Below, piece by piece: positions 53,945 through 62,642 of a stretch of DNA of 64,000 nt. Positions within the stretch are counted from its first letter, which is position 1. The number at the start of each line of letters is the position of its first letter. The notes beneath the pieces are model-generated. The model ran no database searches, was not told where the DNA came from, and was given only the letters and a program-made list of their open reading frames with translations. A program made the translations under genes and the position numbers. The stretch comes from Synechococcus sp. MU1617. Lineage in GTDB: Bacteria > Cyanobacteriota > Cyanobacteriia > PCC-6307 > Cyanobiaceae. The DNA is taken from positions 62,001 to 126,000 of the forward strand of contig NZ_VTLB01000006.1 of NCBI RefSeq assembly GCF_020514235.1. The letters run 5' to 3'.

Positions 53945-54281
53945 AGCGAGTGGGCTCGTGCTGGCCCTCACCACGGAAGCGAACGCTGAGAGTGCCAAAC
54001 AGCTGGCCGAGGCCTTGCTGGAGCGCCATCTCGTGGCCTGTGTTTCCGTCCACCCCGTTCAGTCGTTCTATCGCTGGGAGGGGGCGCTGCAGGCGTCCCA
54101 TGAGGTTCAACTGCTGATGAAGACCTCAGCCCGGCATGTGGAAGACCTGCGCTCAGCTATCTCAGAGCTGCACAGCTATGACACCCCTGAGTGGTTGTGC
54201 TGGCCGGTGACGGCATCACCGGCTTATGGGGCTTGGGCTATCGCTGAGCTCAGTTCAGATGCGTCTCCGCCAGCTGCTTGA
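53931..54281 (+). CDS. cutA: Divalent-cation tolerance protein CutA
   Basis: The 116-residue trimeric CutA protein starts at TTG (or GTG two codons later). It has LVACVSVHPVQSFYRWEGAL and EVQLLMKTSARHVEDL with ELHSYDTPEWLCWPV near the C terminus. Homologs bind copper and other cations; the physiological role remains debated. It starts within the last codons of cobK and ends over the sugar kinase by 32 bp. Confidence 0.92.
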   Translation: MSVIEASGLVLALTTEANAESAKQLAEALLERHLVACVSVHPVQSFYRWEGALQASHEVQLLMKTSARHVEDLRSAISELHSYDTPEWLCWPVTASPAYGAWAIAELSSDASPPAA

Positions 54282-55263
54282 GGCAGACCTGGGAGCGGGC
54301 CCCCAGTTGGGTCACGATCTGTCCGGCGCAGACGGCTCCGAGCTCACCACAGCGCTCGAGTGATTCGCCCTGGGTGAAGCCATGCAGGAATCCGCCGGCA
54401 TAGAGGTCGCCTGCACCCGTGGTGTCCACCAGGTCTCCCAGGCCGAAGATGCCGACATCCCAGCGCTGGTCTCCACTCAGCACAACGGATCCCTGGGCAC
54501 CACGGGTGATCGCAATCACCGAGCAGCAGCCGCGCACCCGCTCGAGGGCTTGGTCGAAATCATCAGTTTCATAAAGCGACTGAATTTCGACGTCATTGGC
54601 GAACAGCACATCGACGTGGCCATTCACCAGTTCGAGAAAACTCGCTCTGTGTCGATCCACACAGAAGCCATCGGAGAGCGAAAGAGCGACCTTTCCGCCT
54701 GCTTCGCGGCAGGCTTCGGCGGCGGCGATGAAGGCCCGTTTGGCGGCAGGACTGTCCCAGAGGTAGCCCTCGAGATAAAGCACCTTGGCTTGCTTGACCA
54801 TGGAGAGGTCGAGATCCTCGGGCTCCAGTTGGGTGGAGGCCCCCAGGAACGTGCACATGGTCCGCTCGGCATCGGGCGTGACGTAAATCAGGCAGCGCGC
54901 TGTTGTGGCTCCACTTGTGGCTGCTGGGGTCTCAAAGCGTGCACCAACGGCCCGGATGTCGTGGCTGAAAATGCTGCCGAGCTGGTCGTCCCGAACACGG
55001 CCGATGAAACCAGCGCGACCGCCGAGCTGGGCAATGCCCACCATGGTGTTGGCAACCGAGCCACCGGAGGTTTCGAGGCCAGCACCACTGGCCTTGTAGA
55101 GAGCCTCTGCCTGTTGTTCATCGATCAGCGCCATGCCCCCTTTCTGGAGGCCGTGTTCAGCGATGAAATTGTCGTCCGTCTGCACCAGAACATCGACGAT
55201 GGCGTTGCCGATGCCAACGACATCGAGGCTGCAGGCGCTGGGGAAACGGGTCTCTGATGACAT
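54250..55263 (-). CDS. PfkB family kinase, adenosine-kinase-like
   Basis: This 337-residue ribokinase-superfamily enzyme has VVGIGNAIVDVLVQTDD, GGSVANTMVGIAQLG and LVDTTGAGDLYAGGFLHG (the catalytic Asp in GAGD). The N-terminal motif and overall layout resemble adenosine kinases of bacteria and plants. Substrate not proven. It lies upstream of purA in the opposite relation (same strand, purA 41 bp upstream), so it may join purine metabolism. Confidence 0.86.
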   Translation of the reverse strand: MSSETRFPSACSLDVVGIGNAIVDVLVQTDDNFIAEHGLQKGGMALIDEQQAEALYKASGAGLETSGGSVANTMVGIAQLGGRAGFIGRVRDDQLGSIFSHDIRAVGARFETPAATSGATTARCLIYVTPDAERTMCTFLGASTQLEPEDLDLSMVKQAKVLYLEGYLWDSPAAKRAFIAAAEACREAGGKVALSLSDGFCVDRHRASFLELVNGHVDVLFANDVEIQSLYETDDFDQALERVRGCCSVIAITRGAQGSVVLSGDQRWDVGIFGLGDLVDTTGAGDLYAGGFLHGFTQGESLERCGELGAVCAGQIVTQLGARSQVCLKQLAETHLN

Positions 55264-55304
55264 CGACGCGTGGAAAGCAGCCCCGAAGTATGAACCTCAG
55301 AGGC

Positions 55305-56618
55305 TTAGGCGCTCAATAAAGCCCGCTTGGGGCCATGGATCGGATCTTCGACAACGATGGTCTGATCACGGCTGGCCCCTAGGGAGACAATGGCGATCGG
55401 CACTTCCATCAAATCGGCGAGGAAGCGCAGGTAATCCATGGCCGGCTTGGGGAGGTCCTCAAGGCTGCGGCATTCTTCGGTGGAGCACTGCCAGCCAGGC
55501 AGCGTTTCGAAGATGGGTTTGCACTGGGCGAAGTCATCGGCACTGCTCGGGAAGTGCTCGATTCGCTCGCCATTGAGCTCATAGGCCACACAGACCTGAA
55601 TTTCGTCCAGTTCATCCAGAACATCCAGCTTGGTTACGGCCAGACAGTCCAAGCCGTTGACCTGCACGGCATAGCGACCGATCACGCCGTCAAACCAGCC
55701 ACAGCGCCGTTGGCGGCCAGTGGTGGTGCCGAATTCACCACCGCGTTCCGTGAGCTGGTCATTCAGGCTTCCGCTTAGCTCGGTGGGGAAGGGGCCTTCA
55801 CCCACGCGGGTGGTGTAGGCCTTGGCCACGCCGATGACGCGGTCAATCAGGGTTGGGCCGACGCCTGCACCGATGCATGCACCGCCGGACACTGGATTGG
55901 AGGAAGTGACGTACGGGTAGGTGCCGTGGTCCAGGTCCAACAGCGTGCCCTGGGCACCTTCGAACAGGATGTTTTTGCGAGCTCGCGCTGCCTGATGAAT
56001 CGTTTGGGTGCACTCCACCACGTGGGGTGCGAGGCGCTTGCCGTATTCCAGATATTCCTGGATGACGTCTTCGGCGTTCAGGGGAGCAACGCCGTAAATG
56101 GTTTGAAGAAGTTCGTTCTTCTCTTGCAGTGGGCCTTCAAGGCGTTCGCTCAGCCGCTGTTCGTCCAGGAGGTCGATGACGCGGATGCCACTGCGCTGCG
56201 ACTTGTCGGCGTAGGTGGGGCCGATTCCGCGGCCTGTGGTTCCGATCCGGCGTGCCCCCCTCTGCTTCTCCATCGCCTGATCGAGCAGGCGGTGGTAAGG
56301 CATCGTCACGTGGGCCGTGGATGCCAAGCGAAGCCCTGAAATATCAATGTCGTTGGCGATGAGCATGTCCAGCTCACCGAGCATCACCTTGGGATCCACC
56401 ACCGTGCCGGATCCGATCAGGCAGATCGTGTCGGGATAAAGGATTCCAGAGGGAATCAGGTGCAGCTTGAGCACACGATCGTCAACAACAATCGTGTGGC
56501 CTGCATTCACACCACCCTGATAGCGAACCACCACATCGGCGGAGCGGCTCAGGAGATCGGTGATCTTTCCTTTTCCCTCGTCACCCCACTGCGCTCCGAT
56601 GACGACAACGTTGGCCAA
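55305..56618 (-). CDS. purA: Adenylosuccinate synthetase
   Basis: PurA (about 437 residues) makes adenylosuccinate from IMP, Asp and GTP. It has [20 protein letters not shown] (P-loop-like GDEGKGK), [26 protein letters not shown] and [13 protein letters not shown]. The start is a TTG (56618) or GTG (56624). It precedes the adenosine-kinase-like gene by 41 bp. Confidence 0.95.
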   Translation of the reverse strand: MANVVVIGAQWGDEGKGKITDLLSRSADVVVRYQGGVNAGHTIVVDDRVLKLHLIPSGILYPDTICLIGSGTVVDPKVMLGELDMLIANDIDISGLRLASTAHVTMPYHRLLDQAMEKQRGARRIGTTGRGIGPTYADKSQRSGIRVIDLLDEQRLSERLEGPLQEKNELLQTIYGVAPLNAEDVIQEYLEYGKRLAPHVVECTQTIHQAARARKNILFEGAQGTLLDLDHGTYPYVTSSNPVSGGACIGAGVGPTLIDRVIGVAKAYTTRVGEGPFPTELSGSLNDQLTERGGEFGTTTGRQRRCGWFDGVIGRYAVQVNGLDCLAVTKLDVLDELDEIQVCVAYELNGERIEHFPSSADDFAQCKPIFETLPGWQCSTEECRSLEDLPKPAMDYLRFLADLMEVPIAIVSLGASRDQTIVVEDPIHGPKRALLSA

Positions 56619-56709
56619 GAACACGGCGGCCCGAAGCCGCAGATCTGCACAATCCGCGAGTATCTCAGATCTCGGGTGGCCTCGTCAAAGCTGAGTTTGT
56701 CTTGAGGGC

Positions 56710-57135
56710 TCAGCTGCCCCGGACCACTGATTTCTCAGCCTTGTTTAGCTCCTTGGCGATGCGGTCATGCAGCGCTTCGGGCAGGGGACGATTGGCGTAG
56801 GAGGCGTAATGACCAGCCAAAGAATTCAGCGCTGTCTGCATCGTGGTGAAGGAGCTGAGTCCGTTCACACGGGGCTGAGGCCGATAACGGGACATGTAGT
56901 CGTTGATCAGGGCCCGCGCGTCGGCTTCGGCTTCGGCGTGGGTCGGATCGTCCTGAGGCAGGTCAATCACCGTTAGCAGGGTGCGGGAGACCGCCACGGT
57001 GTCTTCCACGTAGTCGCCGCTGAGACGAGCTTCAGCATCCCCACTGCAGGCCGTAAGGAGGAGGCATAACCCCAGGCCAAGGGCTACGGCAGCCCGGCTG
57101 AGGGGGCGAAGCAGGCGTGTCAGTGCGGAAAGCAT
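56710..57135 (-). CDS. psb27: Photosystem II assembly lipoprotein Psb27
   Basis: Psb27 (about 141 residues) binds CP43 of unassembled photosystem II in the lumen. It has a signal with a lipobox (LCLLLTACSGDAEARLSGDY; Cys after LTA) and the helical mature part (VAVSRTLLTVIDLPQDDPTH, DRIAKELNKAEKSV). ATG 57135 (MLSALTRLL) is preferred; 57147 is also possible. It is 12 bp after proS on the same strand. Confidence 0.9.
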   Translation of the reverse strand: MLSALTRLLRPLSRAAVALGLGLCLLLTACSGDAEARLSGDYVEDTVAVSRTLLTVIDLPQDDPTHAEAEADARALINDYMSRYRPQPRVNGLSSFTTMQTALNSLAGHYASYANRPLPEALHDRIAKELNKAEKSVVRGS

Positions 57136-57159
57136 GAAACCCTTCAATGTGGATCGACT

Positions 57160-58944
57160 TTAGGGGTGGAGTGCCTTGGTCAGGCAGGTCACAGCCTCAG
57201 CATGGGGAAGCTTCTGCACCTCGCGGCTGCTGCGGCACACCAGTTCAACGGTTCCTTCGCTCGCGTCGCGTCCCACCACGATCCGCCAAGGGATGCCGAT
57301 CAGATCCGCGTCTTTGAACTTGACGCCGGCGCGTTCTTTGCGGTCGTCGATGAGCACATCGACTCCGGCAGCCTGAAGCTGCGTATAGAGCGCTTCCCCA
57401 AGCTGGGCCTGGGTCTCGTCTTGGATGTTGGCAACAACGACGATGGCTTCAAAGGGGGCGATGGCGGTCGGCCAACAGATGCCGCTGTCGTCGTGGTGCT
57501 GTTCGACGGCAGCCTGCGCCAGCCTGGAAACGCCGATTCCGTAGCAACCCATCCAGAACGGTTCGGTCTTGCCGTTCTCGTTGGTGAAACGGCTCTCCAT
57601 GGCCTCGGAATATTTCCGGCCCAACTGAAAAATGTGGCCAACTTCGATGCCTCTTTTTTCCGTCAGCCTTGATTCAGGGTTGTGTGTACAGACGTCGCCT
57701 GCTCGTGCATTGCGTAGATCCAGGCTGGTCGGCTTCTGCGCGATGGCGGCCCAGCTGGTGTTGAAACGGTGCAGATCGGGCTTGTTGGAACCACAGATGA
57801 AGCCGCCGAGTTCGCTGGCGGTTTCGTCCGCCAGACGCAGGAATGTTGGCTCCCAGGTCTTGGCTCCCTGCAGGACGTCATCGGAGAAGTCGGGCCCGAT
57901 CGATCCAAAGGGGATCGGATCAATCTGCTGACGGTTGTTGTCGTCTGGTGTGATCGGGCGGCAATCGAGAACACCCTTATTCAGGATTCGACTGACGGCG
58001 TTCACAACCTTGGTCGGGTTGAGCTCCTGGTCACCACGGAGGCTCACCAGCAGGGGTTGGAGGGTGTCATCGTCCAGCGTCGCCACGAACAGCAGCACCT
58101 TCACCACTTGGCTCGGATCCCAGCCTTTGGCGTCGCAGAGGCTCTCGATGCTGCCCAAGCCAGGGGTTGGAATCGATTCTTCCGGGCCATCAGGGAGAGG
58201 AGATGCGGCGGATGGGATCGAAACAGCCTTTTCTTGATTGGCAGCGTATTGGCCGTCATCGCTGATCAGGATCAGGTCTTCCCCGGCATCCGCCGTCACC
58301 ATGAACTCCTGGGAGGCGGCGCCGCCGATCGCTCCGCTATCGGCATCGACAGGGACGGCATCCAGGCCACAACGTTCAAAGATGCGGCGGTAGGCCTGAT
58401 CCATGTCGCCGTAGGTCTCGCGAAGATCCGCTTCGCTGGCATGGAAGGAATAGGCGTCCTTCATGATGAATTCGCGGCCTCGCATCAGGCCAAAGCGGGG
58501 ACGGATCTCGTCGCGAAATTTGGTCTGGATCTGGTACAGGTTCACCGGCAGCTGCCGGTATGACCTCAGCAGCTCACCCGCCAGGCTGGTGATCACTTCT
58601 TCATGGGTTGGGCCAAGCCCCAGCTCTCTGCCTTGTCGGTCTTCGAGGTGAAACATGATCCCCTCTCCAGCGGTGTAGCCCTGCCAGCGGCCACTCCTCT
58701 GCCAGAGCTCAGCAGGATGCAGCTGCGGCAGCAGGGTTTCTTGGGCGCCAGCGCGGTTCATCTCCTCTCGCACCACGGCGGTGATCTTCTGAAGCACCTT
58801 CCACATCAAGGGGAGGTAGGCGTAGATCCCTGATCCAACGCGACGGATGTAGCCGGCCCTGAGAAGCAACTGATGCGAGGTGATCTCCGCTTCGGCGGGA
58901 ACATCCCGAAGCGTCACCAGCAGCAGGCGGGAGACGCGCATCAA
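57160..58944 (-). CDS. proS: Prolyl-tRNA synthetase, bacterial type
   Basis: This 594-residue class II synthetase with the YbaK-like editing insert charges tRNA-Pro. It has GIYAYLPLMWKVLQKIT, GPTHEEVITSLAGELLRSYR (motif 2), RFGLMRGREFIMKDAYSFH and GCYGIGVSRLAQAAVEQHHD (motif 3). The insert spans about residues 220-400. First Met-Met is the natural start. Confidence 0.95.
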   Translation of the reverse strand: MMRVSRLLLVTLRDVPAEAEITSHQLLLRAGYIRRVGSGIYAYLPLMWKVLQKITAVVREEMNRAGAQETLLPQLHPAELWQRSGRWQGYTAGEGIMFHLEDRQGRELGLGPTHEEVITSLAGELLRSYRQLPVNLYQIQTKFRDEIRPRFGLMRGREFIMKDAYSFHASEADLRETYGDMDQAYRRIFERCGLDAVPVDADSGAIGGAASQEFMVTADAGEDLILISDDGQYAANQEKAVSIPSAASPLPDGPEESIPTPGLGSIESLCDAKGWDPSQVVKVLLFVATLDDDTLQPLLVSLRGDQELNPTKVVNAVSRILNKGVLDCRPITPDDNNRQQIDPIPFGSIGPDFSDDVLQGAKTWEPTFLRLADETASELGGFICGSNKPDLHRFNTSWAAIAQKPTSLDLRNARAGDVCTHNPESRLTEKRGIEVGHIFQLGRKYSEAMESRFTNENGKTEPFWMGCYGIGVSRLAQAAVEQHHDDSGICWPTAIAPFEAIVVVANIQDETQAQLGEALYTQLQAAGVDVLIDDRKERAGVKFKDADLIGIPWRIVVGRDASEGTVELVCRSSREVQKLPHAEAVTCLTKALHP

Positions 58945-59088
58945 TCGGAAGAAAATGAGATTTGGAAGTTATCACCGCTTCGGAGGCATGCCGATCGCGG
59001 AAGTGTCTGTTTTGCTGGAATTCCACTGTGCGCCCTGAGTCTCGGCTGCTACCGTCCAGCTCAATCCAGCCTGTCCTAGGCCCGTCTC

Positions 59089-59553
59089 ATGTTTCCTCGG
59101 TCCGTTGAATCTGTGGCGTCAAGCGTTCAACAAGCGACCGAGCTTTCCATGGATTCAGCCCATGCATCTGCGCAGGCCGAGGCCCTGGTCGGAATCGACG
59201 ACGTTCAGAAATCCCTTAATCGCTCCCGTGCCTCGGTTTACCGATACACCAACACCGACCCACGCAACCTCAATCCCCCCTTCAACCCCCGCAAGCTGAA
59301 TCCGGAGTACCGCAGCGATCAGAAAGATCCGCTGATGTTCCACCCAAATGAGGTGGCGCGCTTCGCGAAAGATGTTCTACGCATCAAGGAAGTCACCGTC
59401 GAGGTGCTGAACTCTCCCTCAACGGCGACGCAGCAAATCTTGGGATCGATCCTTGAGGAGCTCCGACTGATCCGAAGCCAACTCGAGGCGAGTGGACAAT
59501 CACCTTCTGACCTGAGCGCACGTCTCGACCAGCAAGACCGGCCCGCCGCTTAA
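59089..59553 (+). CDS. Helix-turn-helix-like conserved protein
   Basis: This 154-residue protein has a predicted HTH-like block GIDDVQKSLNRSRASVYRYT, a Pro/Asn-rich middle (NPPFNPRKLNPEYRSD) and a C-terminal helix ATQQILGSILEELRLIRSQL that may dimerise. The early part resembles the DNA-recognition part of MerR or excisionase proteins. No target is known. A terminator follows. The first ATG is 59089; another at 59149 is possible. Confidence 0.65.
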   Translation: MFPRSVESVASSVQQATELSMDSAHASAQAEALVGIDDVQKSLNRSRASVYRYTNTDPRNLNPPFNPRKLNPEYRSDQKDPLMFHPNEVARFAKDVLRIKEVTVEVLNSPSTATQQILGSILEELRLIRSQLEASGQSPSDLSARLDQQDRPAA

Positions 59554-59615
59554 TGATCGGTGCGTCCTGCTTTTGGCAGTGACAGAATGAGTTGATCAAC
59601 GTTGTGATCGGAAGA

Positions 59616-59640
59616 GGGAGCTTTTGCAGCTCCCCGTTTT
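59616..59640 (+). terminator. Rho-independent terminator
   Basis: GGGAGCT, loop TTTGC, AGCTCCC, then CGTTTT: a perfect 7-bp hairpin with a short T-tract, 62 bp after the HTH-like gene. The next ATG (59641) is immediately adjacent, so that downstream ORF would need its own promoter, or no translation. Confidence 0.75.
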
Positions 59641-59925
59641 ATGGCCTCAGATGTTCCCCACCCGTCTCACGATGACGCCATCGCGTCGTCGGAGGCGGAT
59701 GAGCCGTTTAGTCGTCGCGCCTCGTTGACGGCCATCAAAGGATTACTAATTGCTGTTGTCAGCTTCAGTGCTCCTCTCGTGGCTGTGATCACGGATCGAA
59801 CGTTCCCTTCTCCGCAACTGATCCCCACCGCCTCGGATCGGCATGGATCTCCATCAGCTCTCCCCGTCACCTTCGCCAGGATTGGTGAATCTCATCGTGG
59901 AGATTCCGGCAGGAAGCAGGAATAA
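59641..59925 (+). CDS. Possible small membrane protein upstream of the second pyrophosphatase
   Basis: An ORF of 94 residues (MASDVPHPSHDDAIASSEAD) includes a hydrophobic helix LTAIKGLLIAVVSFSAPLVAV. The ATG abuts the preceding terminator and lacks a ribosome-binding site, and the last 83 bases lie inside the pyrophosphatase gene in another frame. So the part after about residue 70 has no independent support. Reported at low confidence. Confidence 0.3.
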   Translation: MASDVPHPSHDDAIASSEADEPFSRRASLTAIKGLLIAVVSFSAPLVAVITDRTFPSPQLIPTASDRHGSPSALPVTFARIGESHRGDSGRKQE

Positions 59926-60352
59926 ATACGAGTACTCCGCCGAAGCTGGAGTGATGGTCCTCGACCGGGTGATGCACTCTTCAGTGCGTTACCCCTTCGA
60001 CTACGGCTTTATCCCCAACACGCTGGCGGAGGACGGTTCTCCCCTCGACGCGATGGTGATCATGGCTGAACCCACCTTCGCGGGTTGCCTGATCAAGGCT
60101 CGCCCTATCGGTGTGTTGGATCTCCATGATCGGGGTGCTTACGACGGGAAGATCCTTTGTGTTCCCGATGCAGACCCCCGTCAGGACGAGATTCGCAGCA
60201 TTCGCCAGATCGCGGCATCCCAGCTCGAGGAGGTTGCTGAATTCTTCAGGACGTACCGCACGCTGCAGGGTGGAGTTGTGACGATTGACGGATGGCGCGA
60301 CCTTGATGCGGTTCAGCCCTTACTTGATTCCTGCATTAATGCAGCCAATTGA
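59843..60352 (+). CDS. Family I inorganic pyrophosphatase-like protein with altered active site
   Basis: This 169-residue protein of the ordinary cyanobacterial PPase lineage has NLIVEIPAGSRNKYEYSAEA (E20, K28, E30), R42, YPFDYGFIP and HDRGAYDGK (D96, D101, K103). The DxDPxD signature is DGSPLD: S66 replaces the middle Asp, equal to Escherichia coli Asp67, the catalytic base. R139 replaces the Lys of YK. It is therefore probably weak or inactive. The intact copy is at 42 kb. It is not a pseudogene: length and frame are normal. Confidence 0.9.
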   Translation: MDLHQLSPSPSPGLVNLIVEIPAGSRNKYEYSAEAGVMVLDRVMHSSVRYPFDYGFIPNTLAEDGSPLDAMVIMAEPTFAGCLIKARPIGVLDLHDRGAYDGKILCVPDADPRQDEIRSIRQIAASQLEEVAEFFRTYRTLQGGVVTIDGWRDLDAVQPLLDSCINAAN

Positions 60353-60421
60353 TCTCAGGGAAGAGCCCCTTGATCGGGCCAGATGCTTGTAAGTTGGTGC
60401 GCACTGAGATTTGCGGTAACC

Positions 60422-60781
60422 GTGCCCACCATCCGATTCGAGCAGGAAGGCCAGCAGGTTGGCTGCATCGAGGGCGCGAATCTGCGTAAGGCTGCACTCG
60501 ATGCAGGCGTCAATCCCTACAAGAGTCTCAACAACCTCAACAACTGCAGTGGCGTTGGTCAGTGCGGCACGTGTGTGATGGAGGTGGTTGAAGGGCAAGC
60601 CAACTTGTCCCCCCGCAGCGACGTCGAGGAGGTTTATCTGGCAGACCGTCCTGCGAACTTCCGTCTGAGCTGCCGTACCACAGTGTTCGGTGATGTCACC
60701 GTTCGTACCCGTCCCGCTGAAGGTGTGGGCCGCGGCTCCAACAGCCTTGTTGGTGCGATCAAATCCCTGTTCGGCCGCTGA
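60422..60781 (+). CDS. [2Fe-2S] ferredoxin
   Basis: This 119-residue plant-type-like ferredoxin starts at GTG. Cluster cysteines are in NCSGVGQCGTCVMEVVEG (three) and LSCRTTVFGD (fourth). It has a basic C-terminal tail (GRGSNSLVGAIKSLFGR) beyond the fold, possibly for membrane or partner contact. It lies 3 bp before the ArsC/Spx-like gene. Upstream in-frame start at 60383 is not family-like. Confidence 0.9.
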   Translation: MPTIRFEQEGQQVGCIEGANLRKAALDAGVNPYKSLNNLNNCSGVGQCGTCVMEVVEGQANLSPRSDVEEVYLADRPANFRLSCRTTVFGDVTVRTRPAEGVGRGSNSLVGAIKSLFGR

Positions 60782-60784
60782 GTC

Positions 60785-61147
60785 TTGGCCGGAACCCTCC
60801 AGGTTTACAGCTACAACCGCTGCAGCACCTGTCGAAAGGCATTGGCCTGGCTTACCGAGCGAGGCATCGCCCATGAGGTGCACGACATCACCCTGACTCC
60901 ACCGTCAAAGGTCATGCTGGCGGCCGCTCACCAATCCCTCGGTGACAGGAAGCTGTTGTTTAACACCAGTGGCCAGAGTTATCGCGCCATTGGCGCGGCA
61001 GCAGTGAAGGCTCTGACAGATGACCAGGCGATGGATGCCTTAGCTGCAGATGGCAAATTGATCAAACGTCCATTCGTGGAAGTGAATAGCTCCACGTACT
61101 TGACCGGCTTCAAGCCTGATCTTTGGGAGTCGGCACTCCAGGGCTGA
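60785..61147 (+). CDS. ArsC/Spx-like protein
   Basis: This 120-residue protein of the arsenate reductase ArsC/YffB/Spx family starts at TTG. It has YSYNRCSTCRKALAWLTERG (CSTC redox motif), HDITLTPPSKVMLAAAHQSL and GKLIKRPFVEVNSSTYLTGF. Substrate uncertain: the family includes glutathione-linked reductases and transcription regulators. It follows ferredoxin by 3 bp, and its 3' end overlaps the next gene by 38 bp. Confidence 0.85.
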   Translation: MAGTLQVYSYNRCSTCRKALAWLTERGIAHEVHDITLTPPSKVMLAAAHQSLGDRKLLFNTSGQSYRAIGAAAVKALTDDQAMDALAADGKLIKRPFVEVNSSTYLTGFKPDLWESALQG

Positions 61148-62615
61148 AGTTCAAGCCATCCAATTCGCTGATCAGGGCGTCCACATCGCCTTGGTCACGG
61201 ATCTGCCTGAAGCTCGAGCGTTTGATCTCTTCCAGGAGGGCGACCAGCAGATCCTGGCTGCGGCTCAGTACAGGACCCTGCTCCAGGGTGTGGGCCAGTT
61301 CCTCCCAGAGTCGATCCAAGGTTTCGGATCCAAGGGATTCCAGAACCGGATCACGCTGACCGATGCGGTTTCCTGCTCCCTTGGACAGGTCGAGCACTGA
61401 GGTCACCATGCTTTCGGCCAGCTGGCGGCTGAATTCTGATTCGGCGTTTTGCAGTCCAGGAAGCCGCCGCAGGGCATCCGGCACGACGTTCTGGTCCAAG
61501 CTCTGCTGCACCAGATGGCTGATCACGGCTTGCAGTTGCGGTCGCATGGCTGGGCCAATGCGGGTCAGCAGCAGAGGAAGCCACAACCGCAGCAGCTCGA
61601 TCACCTCCCGCTCATCGTTCAAATCACTGCTTTGGTAACTGCAGAGTCCGCGAACCCTCTCTGGCAGCTGTGGTGATCGGATCAATTGCTGCAGAGCATC
61701 GACCACCCTGATGGCGATCACTTCAAACAGCTCCACAGCCAACAGGGCCACCACGCCGCGGCTTATCACGGCACGTAGCGGTTCGAGTTGCAGTAGGCCG
61801 GCTCCGCAAAGCCGCTCTGTGACCGGGATCACCCTGAGCCAGCGCGCAAACGGCAGCAGCAGGGGCAGGTCGATCCAGCGGCGTAACAGGGCGTCGCGCC
61901 AGCGGATCGCCGGGTAGCGCTGTTTCAGACGCAAGGTGCGCAGAAGAATGTCGATCAGAAACAGCAGTTGAAACGGCGTGTCGATGCGCCAGCTCAAATC
62001 GCTGGGCCGGCCGTTCTCATCGATGCTTCGCCAATAGTTGCTTTCCACCAGTGGCAGGACCTTCTGGCTCCAGAACTGACGCTCCTGGCTCCAGGGGAAG
62101 CGTTCCAGATGCTCGGGGCTTAGGAGCAGGTTGGCGGAGTCACGGGCTGATTCCAGGCCGGTGCGGGCGCGGAGTCGGTTCTTGAATTTTTCAAGCGCGC
62201 CGGCTTGGCCTGAACTGATGAACGGGTTGCTGTCCATCAGCGCTGTGGTGAGCGCAGCCTGCTGCTTCAGCAGATCGGTGCTCTCAGCAGTGTTCGAGCC
62301 GTTCTGCTGCAGTGCAAGATCCAGGGCCGTGTAGGCCTTGAGATAAGCCTTGGTGTCGCGATGGGGTTCGATGCCCTTGAGTGGATCCAGCAGTGGGGTG
62401 ATGTCTGGGAGCCAGGGCAGGGGAACCACCAGGGGAAGCGATGGCACCGGATAAAGATTGCGTTGCAGCCAGAAATTGCGCAGGGGGATGTAAGTGAGGT
62501 CGATGGCGACCCAGGTGAGATTGACTGCGGCGATGACAGCAATGGCCTGGTCCCACCGGCGCCAGCTGAGCAGGCCGTGTTGGGGCTTGAGTGCTTGCCA
62601 GCGTGGACGAATCAT
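61110..62615 (-). CDS. Large conserved cyanobacterial membrane protein
   Basis: This 501-residue protein has a TM near 24-46 (AIAVIAAVNLTWVAIDLTYI), another around 215-235 (FQLLFLIDILLRTL), and hydrophobic stretches near 245-255 and 290-310 with helical segments. The C terminus is helical and soluble (LLVALLEEIKRSSFRQIRDQ). I do not recognise a named domain. It is divergent from lepB with only 27 bp between starts. Confidence 0.7.
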   Translation of the reverse strand: MIRPRWQALKPQHGLLSWRRWDQAIAVIAAVNLTWVAIDLTYIPLRNFWLQRNLYPVPSLPLVVPLPWLPDITPLLDPLKGIEPHRDTKAYLKAYTALDLALQQNGSNTAESTDLLKQQAALTTALMDSNPFISSGQAGALEKFKNRLRARTGLESARDSANLLLSPEHLERFPWSQERQFWSQKVLPLVESNYWRSIDENGRPSDLSWRIDTPFQLLFLIDILLRTLRLKQRYPAIRWRDALLRRWIDLPLLLPFARWLRVIPVTERLCGAGLLQLEPLRAVISRGVVALLAVELFEVIAIRVVDALQQLIRSPQLPERVRGLCSYQSSDLNDEREVIELLRLWLPLLLTRIGPAMRPQLQAVISHLVQQSLDQNVVPDALRRLPGLQNAESEFSRQLAESMVTSVLDLSKGAGNRIGQRDPVLESLGSETLDRLWEELAHTLEQGPVLSRSQDLLVALLEEIKRSSFRQIRDQGDVDALISELDGLNFSPGVPTPKDQA

Positions 62616-62642
62616 TGGGCCTGCAGGTTCCCCCTATCGTGG

